From BMS3Abin12 sp964487445 (GTDB taxonomy: Bacteria > Pseudomonadota > Gammaproteobacteria > 21-64-14): a stretch of DNA of 32,483 nt. Made by a program: the position numbers and the translations under genes. This document shows positions 7,739 to 15,787 of the stretch, one piece after another (within the stretch, counting starts at the first letter, position 1; every line of letters begins with the position of its first letter). Location: NCBI GenBank assembly GCA_964487445.1, contig CAZAQG010000019.1:1-32483 (forward strand). The letters run 5' to 3'. The notes beneath the pieces were generated by a model that worked only from the letters and a program-made list of their open reading frames with translations, was not told where the DNA came from and did not search any database.

Positions 7739-8173
7739 ATGTGGCGCGACCGGCAGCTCGTCGCGGCCCTCGCCGCCGGCCCGCTCTTCTGGCTGTCGCT
7801 GTTTGCCCTGGGCGCCCGCCCGGAGGATCTCGGCTGGCCGTTGCGCGCGCCGCTCGACTTCGTGCTCCCGGCGCTGGTCTTCCCGCTGCTCGAGGAGTTC
7901 ATCTTCCGCGGCGGGGTGCAGCAGTTGCTGCGCGACGTTCTGGGCACGCGCGGCATCGGATCGCTGAGTGCCGCGAATCTTCTCACCAGCGTCCTGTTCG
8001 CCGCGTTGCACTTCATCCACCACCCGCCGCTGTGGGCCGCGCTGACCTTTTTCCCGTCCCTGGTGTTCGGTTACTTCATGGACCGCGACCGGCGCCTGCG
8101 CCTGCCCATGCTCCTGCACGTCTTCTACAATTTCGGTTATTACTGGTTGTTCGGTACACCGCCCGCGGGCTGA
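7739..8173 (+). CDS. CPBP-family glutamic-type intramembrane protease
   Basis: A 144-residue integral membrane protein with about four hydrophobic segments and the CPBP (Rce1/CAAX-like) active-site pattern: EEFIFRG at residues 52-58 (E52, E53, R57), H91 in FAALHF, and H127-x3-N131 in HVFYN. ATG 7739 is preferred because AGGGG at 7731-7735 precedes it and the upstream 25 codons are polar and GC-biased. It is much shorter than usual CPBP proteins (200-300) and resembles the compact proteases paired with C-terminal sorting signals, such as the MrtJ type of JDVT-CTERM systems. That assignment is a guess; no substrate is visible nearby. Immunity and membrane-protein processing are other known roles of the family. 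Confidence 0.8.
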   Translation: MWRDRQLVAALAAGPLFWLSLFALGARPEDLGWPLRAPLDFVLPALVFPLLEEFIFRGGVQQLLRDVLGTRGIGSLSAANLLTSVLFAALHFIHHPPLWAALTFFPSLVFGYFMDRDRRLRLPMLLHVFYNFGYYWLFGTPPAG

Positions 8174-8222
8174 CGACTGTCGCTTGCGGCGCCGTTGCGG
8201 GGAATTGCGGGGCTTCGAGCCG

Positions 8223-8251
8223 AAAAAAAAGCCGGCGAGGGGGTCGCCGGC
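8223..8251 (-). terminator. Rho-independent terminator, minus strand
   Basis: On the minus strand, GCCGGCGA-CCCCC-TCGCCGGC (8251-8231) forms an 8-bp stem and is followed directly by eight U residues (8230-8223). On the plus strand the A-run precedes the hairpin, so termination is only expected in the minus direction. No minus-strand protein gene lies within 1 kb upstream, which is why a small RNA is proposed. Confidence 0.85.
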
Positions 8252-8335
8252 CGGAATCCTGGACTGTGTCCAAGAGGAGGTTCCCGCTCCGAGCACTTGG
8301 GGACCGAGAACGGGGGTAGTATGGTGGCCGGGTCG
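8223..8335 (-). ncRNA. Candidate CRP-activated small RNA (about 113 nt)
   Basis: Predicted minus-strand transcript between a promoter-like array and the intrinsic terminator at 8251-8223. From its 5' end it shows a first stem CCCGUUC/GAGCGGG, then an unpaired AACCUCCUCUU, a hairpin UGGAC-ACA-GUCCA (8271-8259), and the terminator stem with U8. The -10-like CAGAAT lies at 8347-8342. A perfect TGTGA-N6-TCACA dyad centred at 8376.5 is 41.5 bp from a start at 8335, the class II CRP spacing. The unpaired ACCUCCU equals the anti-Shine-Dalgarno sequence and could pair with ribosome sites. It matches no RNA family I recognise (not 6S, 4.5S or tmRNA). The terminator and dyad are seen directly; transcription is inferred. 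Confidence 0.55.
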
Positions 8336-8368
8336 GCCGGGATTCTGAGAAACCGCGCACACTGAGGA

Positions 8369-8384
8369 TGTGAGGCGCGTCACA
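8369..8384. promoter_or_regulatory. Perfect CRP/Vfr-type operator
   Basis: TGTGAGGCGCGTCACA is an exact TGTGA-N6-TCACA dyad, the established CRP consensus core, and lies between the RibD-like gene (ATG 8437) and the candidate small RNA. Spacing suits class II activation of the minus-strand transcript; no good -10 box is seen at matching distance on the plus strand. Confidence 0.65.
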
Positions 8385-8436
8385 CTTTCCGCCCCGGCGC
8401 CGGCGTCCCACCCACGGCCTTCAGGAAGCAACGGAT

Positions 8437-9288
8437 ATGAGCGAGCCCTTGCTGCGTCTCTATCCCGGACCGCCGACCCCGGTGGCCCTCGCCGGTGCCT
8501 ACCTTGCCCACGGGCTGCACCGCGCCGACGCCGCAAAACCGGTGGTCTACAGCAACTTCATCACCAGCCTCGACGGGCGCATCGCCCTGGTCGAGCCCGG
8601 CACGCGCCGCCACCGTGTGCCCGCGGCCATCGCCAATCCGCGGGATTGGCGGCTGTTCCAGGAACTCGCCGCACAGGCTCATGTGCTCATCACGAGTGCC
8701 CGCTATCTCCGGGACTTGGCGCAGGGACAGGCGCAGGACTACCTCCCGGTGAGTACCCGGGCGCCGTACGCGGACCTGCTGGACTGGCGCAAGGCGCAGG
8801 GGTTGGCGCCGCAGCCGGCGGTGGCGGTGGTGAGCGCCAGCCTGGATCTGCCGGTCCCGGCCGGACTCGACCTGCACCAACGGGCCTTCTATGTCGTGAC
8901 CGGGGAAGGCGCCGATCCGGGGCGGGTCGATGCCCTGGAGCGCCTCGGGCTGCGCGTGCTGTTCGCCGGAAACGGGCGCCGCGTCGAGGGCCGGCGCCTC
9001 GTCGACGCCCTCGTGGAGCAGGGCTATTACAGTCTGTGCGCCGTCGCCGGACCCCGGTTGCTCTACACGCTGGTCTCGGCCGGGGTTCTCGACCGGCTCT
9101 ATCTGACCCAGGCCCACCGGCTCCTCGGCGGTTCCGAATATGATTCGATCCTCGAGGGGCCGATGCTCGACCCGAGTGTGGACCTGCGGCTCACTTCCCT
9201 GTATTACGACGCGCACGCGCCGGGCAGTACGGGCCAACTCTTCGGCGCCTATGAGTGCCGCGCCGGGGGGGGCGGTTCGGGCCGATAA
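8437..9288 (+). CDS. RibD C-terminal-domain (dihydrofolate-reductase-like) protein
   Basis: A 283-residue protein of the RibD_C/DHFR-like fold, which in RibD reduces the ribose of a pyrimidine intermediate with NADPH. VVYSNFITSLDGRIAL (about residues 34-49) is the N-terminal strand-loop signature, VLITSARYLRD and the GGSEYDSIL-like C-terminal segment fit the fold, and YYSLCAVAGPRLLYTLVSAGVLDRLYL is split-typical of the family. The RibD deaminase domain is absent, so this is a stand-alone reductase-like protein and its substrate is unknown. GGAAG precedes ATG 8437. No rib genes adjoin it; it lies alone between the CRP-type site and convergent mazG. Confidence 0.78.
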   Translation: MSEPLLRLYPGPPTPVALAGAYLAHGLHRADAAKPVVYSNFITSLDGRIALVEPGTRRHRVPAAIANPRDWRLFQELAAQAHVLITSARYLRDLAQGQAQDYLPVSTRAPYADLLDWRKAQGLAPQPAVAVVSASLDLPVPAGLDLHQRAFYVVTGEGADPGRVDALERLGLRVLFAGNGRRVEGRRLVDALVEQGYYSLCAVAGPRLLYTLVSAGVLDRLYLTQAHRLLGGSEYDSILEGPMLDPSVDLRLTSLYYDAHAPGSTGQLFGAYECRAGGGGSGR

Positions 9289-9301
9289 CGAACCGCCGGG
9301 G

Positions 9302-10162
9302 TTACCGGTCCCCGGGTTCCCCTGCGGTCGGCGGGCGGGTCGCCGGCCCGGCCTCCTCAGCCTTTGCTTCCCGCCACAGCGCGTCGAGTTCCTCCTGCGG
9401 CGCTTGCTCCGGAACCCGGCCCTGTTCCCGCAGCCGTGACTCGATGTGGCGGAAGCGACGCTCGAAGCGCGCATTGGCGCCGCGTAGTGCGGCCTCCGGG
9501 TCCACGCCGGCATGGCGGGCCAGGTTCACACACGTAAACAGTACGTCGCCGAGTTCTTCCGCGACCCGTTCCGGGGCCTCGTTCGGGCCGAACGCCGCGC
9601 GCAGTTCCCCGACTTCCTCCTCGAGCTTCTCCAGCACCGGTTCCGCGCGGGGCCGGTCGAGGCCCACCCGGGCGGTACGTTTCTGGAGCTTGAGGGCGCG
9701 CATCAGCGCCGGCAGCGCACGGCCGATGTCGGCGAGCAGGCTGGGGTCGGCGTCCGGTCCGGCGTCGCGCGCGCGGCGCTCGCGGATCTTGTGCCCCTCC
9801 CACGCCCCGGGCCCGGGGGCGGCCCGTCCCCGCGGGCTCCCGCCGAGCACCTGCGGGTGTCGGTGTACCAGTTTGTCGGTGATCGCGTGCACCACGTCGC
9901 GAAAGTCGAACGCCCCCGCCTCCTCGGCGAGGCGCGCGTGGTAGACCACTTGGAAGAGCAGATCGCCCAGTTCTCCGCGCAGTGCTTCGAGATCACCGCG
10001 CTCGATGGCGTCCGCGACCTCATGGGCTTCCTCGATGGTGTAGGGCGCGATGGTCGCGAAGGTCTGCCGGCGGTCCCATGGGGCGCCGTGCTCGGGGTCG
10101 CGCAGGCGCGCCATGATCGCCAGCAGGCGCGCTATGGGTTCCGGGGCCGGGGTTTGTGTCAT
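9302..10162 (-). CDS. mazG: Nucleoside triphosphate pyrophosphohydrolase MazG
   Basis: A 286-residue tandem-domain MazG that hydrolyses (d)NTPs to monophosphates and pyrophosphate. The N-terminal domain shows MARLRDPEHGAPWDRRQTFA and YTIEEAHEVADAIE with the ELGDLLFQVVYHARLAEE metal-binding helix. The second domain repeats EEVGELRAAF and EELGDVLFTCVNLARHAG. ATG 10162 gives the usual protein start; the longer open frame reaches 10306 but overlaps the nudix gene promoter region. E. coli MazG is 263 residues. It is divergent from the Nudix gene, another nucleotide-sanitising enzyme. Confidence 0.95.
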   Translation of the reverse strand: MTQTPAPEPIARLLAIMARLRDPEHGAPWDRRQTFATIAPYTIEEAHEVADAIERGDLEALRGELGDLLFQVVYHARLAEEAGAFDFRDVVHAITDKLVHRHPQVLGGSPRGRAAPGPGAWEGHKIRERRARDAGPDADPSLLADIGRALPALMRALKLQKRTARVGLDRPRAEPVLEKLEEEVGELRAAFGPNEAPERVAEELGDVLFTCVNLARHAGVDPEAALRGANARFERRFRHIESRLREQGRVPEQAPQEELDALWREAKAEEAGPATRPPTAGEPGDR

Positions 10163-10305
10163 GGTCTTAGACTTCGCCGCAACTCCACGCACCGCGCTAT
10201 CATAGCGCGCTGTTGCACCCGCATGGGCGGTCAACGCCGCCTTGACCGCCCCGGCGACGCGTCGCCAATCTGCCGGGACCGTTCTCGCGGGGCGGAGGAG
10301 ACGCA

Positions 10306-10824
10306 ATGGCGGATCGCACGCCGGTATACCGGGGGCGGGTGGTGGACCTCGGGATCGAGATCGCTCACTTGCCCGACGGACGGAGCTTCCCGCTCGAGGT
10401 CGTCCGCCATCCGGGCGGGGCGGCGGTGCTCGCCGTGGACGACGAGGATCGTGTGTATCTGCTGCGCCAGTACCGGCATGCGGCCGGCGGCTGGCTATGG
10501 GAGGCGCCAGCCGGCCGGATCGAGCCGGGCGAGGCGCCCGAGGATACGGCGCGGCGCGAGTTGGCCGAGGAGGCGGGGATCCGGGCCTCGCGCTGGATTT
10601 CGCTGGGCTCGATTCTCACCACGCCGGGGTTTTGCGACGAGGTCATTTATCTGTTCCTGGCGCACGGACTCGCGTTCGATGCGCCGTGCACCGAGGCCCA
10701 CGAGTTGATCGAGGTCCACCCGATGGCCTTCTCGCAGGCACTCGAGTGGGTATGCGACGGGCACATCACCGATGCCAAGACGGTGGTCGCATTGCTGCGC
10801 GCGGGCGCCCGGTCCGGTCGGTGA
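10306..10824 (+). CDS. nudF: Nudix hydrolase, ADP-ribose pyrophosphatase type
   Basis: A 172-residue Nudix enzyme. A complete Nudix box runs from G70 to I92 (GRIEPGE, then RELAEEAGI), with the upstream YLLRQYRHAAGGWLWEAPAG that marks the ADP-ribose/ADP-sugar branch. The downstream LTTPGFCDEVIYLFLA supplies the adenine-side loop. It likely cleaves ADP-ribose to AMP and ribose 5-phosphate; related ADP-sugars or GDP-mannose cannot be excluded, so the symbol is tentative. GGAGGAG precedes ATG 10306. It converges with the response-regulator gene; TAAAGG-GAA-CCTTTA (about 10840-10855) lies in the short gap. Confidence 0.88.
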   Translation: MADRTPVYRGRVVDLGIEIAHLPDGRSFPLEVVRHPGGAAVLAVDDEDRVYLLRQYRHAAGGWLWEAPAGRIEPGEAPEDTARRELAEEAGIRASRWISLGSILTTPGFCDEVIYLFLAHGLAFDAPCTEAHELIEVHPMAFSQALEWVCDGHITDAKTVVALLRAGARSGR

Positions 10825-10897
10825 GCGAGGGGGAATGTAAAGGGAACCTTTAGGGGCGGCGGTCGCAAATTCGATAAATATCGAAGAAATACAACGA

Positions 10898-12166
10898 TCA
10901 ATCGAGCCCGTCCCCATGGGTTTCCCGGCCGTTGAAGCGTGCCCGCAACGTTGGCAGCATCCCGCCCAGGGCTAGTCCCAGGTGCCGGTCGGCGTACTCG
11001 AGCAGCGGCAGCAACCGCGCCAGCAGGATGGGCAGGTGCGGGTCGAGGCTCGCGCCCTGACCGTGGGCCAGAAGGTCGAGCGCGGCGTCCAGCGTCGGGG
11101 GCGGCGGCACCGGCACTAATGCCGTCACCGGCACTGATACTGATATTGGCACCGGCGTGGGTACTGGCGCGGGCGTGGGTACTGGCGCGGGCGCGGGTAC
11201 CGGTGCCGGCGTGGGCGCCGGGCGTTCGCCGAGCAGCAGGCGGTCGCCGCCCGCGGCGCGCGCCGCGGCCACCTGCCTGCGGGCCCACTCGAGGTGCAGT
11301 TCGAACGACTCGGTGTGCTCGCGCCCCGGGTTCGCGAGCGCCAAGCTGACGGTGACCGGCATCGGACCCTCCGGCCCGCGGAACGGCGGGTCGCGGAGGG
11401 CGACCTGCAGGCGCTTGCACAGTATCGCGGCCTGGAGCCGGTTGGTGGCCGGAGCCAGCACGGCGAACTCGTCCTCGGCGATACGCGCTACGGTGTCTTC
11501 GGTGCGCATGCGCCTGCGCAGAATCCCCGCAGTCCATTCCAGGAGGGCGCGCGAGGCGGCCGCGCCGTGGCGCTCACGTAGCGCCCCGAACCCGTCGACG
11601 GCGAACACGATCAGCGCCAGGGGCCTGTAGTGGCGGCGCGCGAAGGAGAGTTCCTGCGCCCCGTGCTCGAGCAGATGCCGGCGATTGCTCAGCCCGGTGA
11701 TCGGGTCGACCGCGCCTTGGGCCTCGAGGGCCTCGGCGGTGGCGGCCAACTCGCGTTGTGTGCGGTCCAGGCGCGCGTGGGCGCGGATCCGGGCGCGCAG
11801 TTGGATGGGGTCGAGAGGCTTGGTGACGAAGTCCGTCGTGCCCGTCGCCAGGGCACGCTCGCGCGTCGCCGCGTCGTCCGCGCCGGTGACCATGATCACC
11901 GGCAGGGCCCGCAGGCGCGGATCGGCAGAGCCGCGGATGCGCGCGATCAGCCCGTAGCCGTCGAGGCGCGGCATGTCCGCGTCGGTGATCACCACCCGGA
12001 TGTCGGGGTCTTCCCCCAGGGCTTCCCAGCCCTGCTCCCCGTCGGCGGCGTGCGCCAAGTCGAATTCTCCACCCAGGATCTTGGCGAACGCGGCGTGCAT
12101 CAGCCGCGAGTCATCGACCACCAGGATTCGTGCGGACGTGCCGTCGTCGTCGGTCTCGCGGGTCAT
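10898..12166 (-). CDS. Response regulator with degenerate GGDEF domain and Pro-rich tail
   Basis: A 422-residue two-domain regulator. The receiver domain (about 12-128) has ILVVDDSRLM, phospho-acceptor D62 in TDADMP and K116 in VTKP. The GGDEF domain (about 150-315) begins DPITGLSNRRHLLEHG. Its active-site motif is AEDEF (230-234) rather than GGDEF, and the metal-binding Asp expected near 189 is Ala (FAVDGF), so cyclase activity is doubtful. The I-site-like RTED (221-224) remains, so it may bind c-di-GMP as an effector. Residues 316-357 are a Pro/Ala/Val repeat linker (PAPTPAPVP), followed by a short leucine-rich C-terminal helix region of unknown role. It is followed at 51 bp upstream by the YkgJ-like gene, possibly in one transcript. 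Confidence 0.88.
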   Translation of the reverse strand: MTRETDDDGTSARILVVDDSRLMHAAFAKILGGEFDLAHAADGEQGWEALGEDPDIRVVITDADMPRLDGYGLIARIRGSADPRLRALPVIMVTGADDAATRERALATGTTDFVTKPLDPIQLRARIRAHARLDRTQRELAATAEALEAQGAVDPITGLSNRRHLLEHGAQELSFARRHYRPLALIVFAVDGFGALRERHGAAASRALLEWTAGILRRRMRTEDTVARIAEDEFAVLAPATNRLQAAILCKRLQVALRDPPFRGPEGPMPVTVSLALANPGREHTESFELHLEWARRQVAAARAAGGDRLLLGERPAPTPAPVPAPAPVPTPAPVPTPVPISVSVPVTALVPVPPPPTLDAALDLLAHGQGASLDPHLPILLARLLPLLEYADRHLGLALGGMLPTLRARFNGRETHGDGLD

Positions 12167-12217
12167 GGGACTTCCCCGTCGCGGGCAGCGATGCCCGGGT
12201 CTATGTGGGGTTATCGG

Positions 12218-12637
12218 TTATTCGTCGAAGACTTTTAGCGCCGCCAGGGCCGCTTCGATCCGTGTACGCGGGACGGCGGGGCCCCGGCCGATCCCCTCGC
12301 AGCGCCGGCGCTCCTTTTGCCAAGCGGTCTTGCGTGCGACCAGTTCCGGCCAAAAGGGGTAGGTTCGGCACTGTGCGGGGCGTGCCGGGTAGACCCGGCA
12401 GCGGCCCTGCTCGTCGAGGAGCGCACAGGATCCGTCCGACCGGGAGGCGAGCACCCGCTCGCCGGTATTGCCCCAGGTGAGGTAGCGGCGCCGGAACCAG
12501 GACCTCGACAGCTCCAGGTGGCGGCGAATCGTCTCGGCCTCCCCGGGGCCGAGAAAGACGTAATAATCCCCGCCTGCGGTGCAGCAGCGCCCGCATCGGG
12601 TGCATTCGAAGTGCAGATCCTCGTTCCGGTAGAACAT
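12218..12637 (-). CDS. YkgJ-family cysteine-cluster protein
   Basis: A 139-residue member of the YkgJ/CxxCxxCC family (putative Fe or Zn binding). The N-terminal cluster CTRCGRCC has C12, C15, C18 and C19; later Cys residues lie in GSCALLDEQGRCRVYPARPAQCRTYPFWP, the family's second signature (shown here in shorthand). YVFLGPGEAETIRRHL is also typical. The function of the family is not established. It is co-directional with and 51 bp upstream of the response-regulator gene. The 338-bp gap above it (12638-12975) holds the suf promoter and an AGCGCCG/CGGCGCT hairpin at 12809-12829. Confidence 0.85.
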   Translation of the reverse strand: MFYRNEDLHFECTRCGRCCTAGGDYYVFLGPGEAETIRRHLELSRSWFRRRYLTWGNTGERVLASRSDGSCALLDEQGRCRVYPARPAQCRTYPFWPELVARKTAWQKERRRCEGIGRGPAVPRTRIEAALAALKVFDE

Positions 12638-12872
12638 TTCCGTTGCCCGCCGGGGTTTGCCCGGGGTCCTTGTGTGTAAGCGAAATCCCGATTACGATAA
12701 TGTGGTTATGGGGCACGGAGGCCGTGGCGGCCACGCGACGGTCGCTTCGTGGACGCCGGGTCGCGACCGACCCTTAAAAGGGTAGTGGGTTTGCACCGCG
12801 ACCTCAAAAGCGCCGTTCGCTGCGGCGCTATTCCGAACGTCCTCCGCGAATTTGCAGTTGCGCCGTTTAATG

Positions 12873-12912
12873 TTGACGGGTTCACTCGGACATTGCATAC
12901 TAAATCCTTAGT
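12873..12912 (+). promoter_or_regulatory. suf operon promoter with overlapping palindrome
   Basis: TTGACG at 12873-12878, a 17-bp spacer and CATACT at 12896-12901. The palindrome ACTAAATCCTTAGT (12899-12912) overlaps the -10 and start region, where a repressor would block RNA polymerase. Direct ACTCGG repeats flank it (12884 and 12918). Autoregulation by the adjacent IscR is known for the family; the dyad resembles, but does not match exactly, the type 1 IscR site core ACT...AGT. Confidence 0.6.
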
Positions 12913-12975
12913 GAGTTACTCGGGATTTGGCGCTCGTGGACGGGTTGGACCGAATTTCAACGGGTGGTGGGCAAT

Positions 12976-13452
12976 ATGAAACTCTCGACCAAGGGACGCT
13001 ACGCGGTCACGGCGATGCTGGATCTGGCCTTGCACAACCATGCGAGGCCGGTGCCGCTGACTGAGATCGCCAACGGCCAGGGTCTGTCCCTGTCCTACCT
13101 CGAACAACTCTTCGCGCGCCTGCGCAGGCGCGGCTTGGTGGAGGGTGTGCGCGGGCCCGGGGGCGGCTACCGGCTGGCGCGCCCGGCCACCGAGATCTCG
13201 GTGGCCGATATCATCACCGCCGTGGACGAGAACGTGGACGTCACACGCTGTGCGGGGCGCGCGGATTGTCAGGGCGGCGAGCGCTGCCTCACCCACGATC
13301 TGTGGACGGATCTGAGTCGCCAGCTCTACGAGTTCCTCGATTCGATCACCCTGGAGCGGCTGGTGCGCCGCCCGGCGGTCCAGGAGGTCGCGGGGCGCCA
13401 GGAGCCGCGACCTCTGCACGCCGAAGCGGGCGCCGGAAAGACCGTGGCCTGA
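12976..13452 (+). CDS. iscR: Fe-S-sensing Rrf2 regulator, IscR type
   Basis: A 158-residue Rrf2-family regulator. The winged helix starts MKLSTKGRYAVTAMLDLALH, with SLSYLEQLFARLRRRGLVEGVRGPGGGY as recognition helix and wing. Three cysteines in C-x5-C-x5-C (C92, C98, C104) plus H107 (CLTHDLW) coincide in number and position with the [2Fe-2S] ligands of E. coli IscR. It should bind a cluster when Fe-S supply is ample and repress the downstream operon. ATG 12976 is the family start; the frame opens with GTG four codons earlier. The C-terminal ~30 residues are variable. Confidence 0.95.
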   Translation: MKLSTKGRYAVTAMLDLALHNHARPVPLTEIANGQGLSLSYLEQLFARLRRRGLVEGVRGPGGGYRLARPATEISVADIITAVDENVDVTRCAGRADCQGGERCLTHDLWTDLSRQLYEFLDSITLERLVRRPAVQEVAGRQEPRPLHAEAGAGKTVA

Positions 13453-13540
13453 CGGCGAATCACTATACGAATCGCAACGGGGATCGGCGCGCGCTCGCGT
13501 CGGCCGGGACCCGCGACATCTCAGGCGAGAGTGGACGGTC

Positions 13541-14989
<1,449 letters not shown>

Positions 14990-15023
14990 CGCGCCCCGAT
15001 TCGGGAAGGAGAGGAACGGCATT

Positions 15024-15782
15024 ATGTTGAGTATCAGGAATCTGGAGGCGGGCATCGACGGCAAGCCGATCCTGCGCGGCTTGAGCCTGGAGATCGGCAA
15101 GGGGGAGGTGCATGCGATCATGGGGCCGAACGGCTCCGGAAAGAGTACGCTCGCGCACATCCTGACCGGACGCGACGGTTATGAGATCACCGGCGGGGAG
15201 GTCCTCTATGAGGGCCGCAACCTGTTGGAGATGCCCACCGAGGAGCGCGCCCGCGAAGGGGTGTTCCTGGCGTTCCAGTACCCGGTCGAGATCCCCGGAG
15301 TGAGCAACATCTATCTGCTCAAGGCCGCGTTGAACGCGGTGCGCAAACACCGCGGCGAGAGCGAACTCGATGCGATGGATTTCCTCAAGCTCGTCAAGGA
15401 CCGGATGAAGCTGGTCGAGATGGACGAGCAGTTTCTCTATCGGCCCGTAAACGAGGGATTCTCCGGAGGCGAAAAGAAGCGCAACGAGATCCTTCAGATG
15501 GCCGTGCTGCAGCCCAAGCTCGGGATCCTCGACGAAACCGACTCGGGGCTCGACATCGACGCCCTGCGGGTGGTCGCCGACGGAGTCAACGCCCTGCGCG
15601 GTCCGGAACGCTCGCTGATGGTGGTCACGCACTATCAGCGCCTGCTCGACTACATCGTCCCGGACTACGTGCACGTGCTCGCGGGCGGGCGGATCGTCAA
15701 GTCCGGCGATCGCGGATTGGCGCTGGAGCTGGAGAAGCGCGGTTACGGTTGGATCGAGGAAGAACTGCGGGCGGGGGCCTGA
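15024..15782 (+). CDS. sufC: SUF system ATPase SufC
   Basis: A 252-residue ABC-type ATPase that powers the SufBC2D scaffold. Walker A is GPNGSGKST (residues 34-42), the SufC-type signature is SGGEKKRNE (147 on), and Walker B ends in LGILDETDSGLD with catalytic E171. The family-specific FLAFQYPVEIPGV Q-loop region is present. It lacks membrane segments, acting in the cytosol. ATG 15024 follows GGAAGGAGAGG; it starts 34 bp after sufB. Confidence 0.97.
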   Translation: MLSIRNLEAGIDGKPILRGLSLEIGKGEVHAIMGPNGSGKSTLAHILTGRDGYEITGGEVLYEGRNLLEMPTEERAREGVFLAFQYPVEIPGVSNIYLLKAALNAVRKHRGESELDAMDFLKLVKDRMKLVEMDEQFLYRPVNEGFSGGEKKRNEILQMAVLQPKLGILDETDSGLDIDALRVVADGVNALRGPERSLMVVTHYQRLLDYIVPDYVHVLAGGRIVKSGDRGLALELEKRGYGWIEEELRAGA

Positions 15783-15787
15783 ATCCG

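Noticed and set aside
8223..8335. 6S, 4.5S or tmRNA as identity of the candidate small RNA
   Set aside because: No match to their characteristic stems or conserved loops, and too short for 6S and tmRNA.
12809..12829. Terminator before suf promoter
   Set aside because: AGCGCCG/CGGCGCT stem is not followed by a U-tract on either strand.
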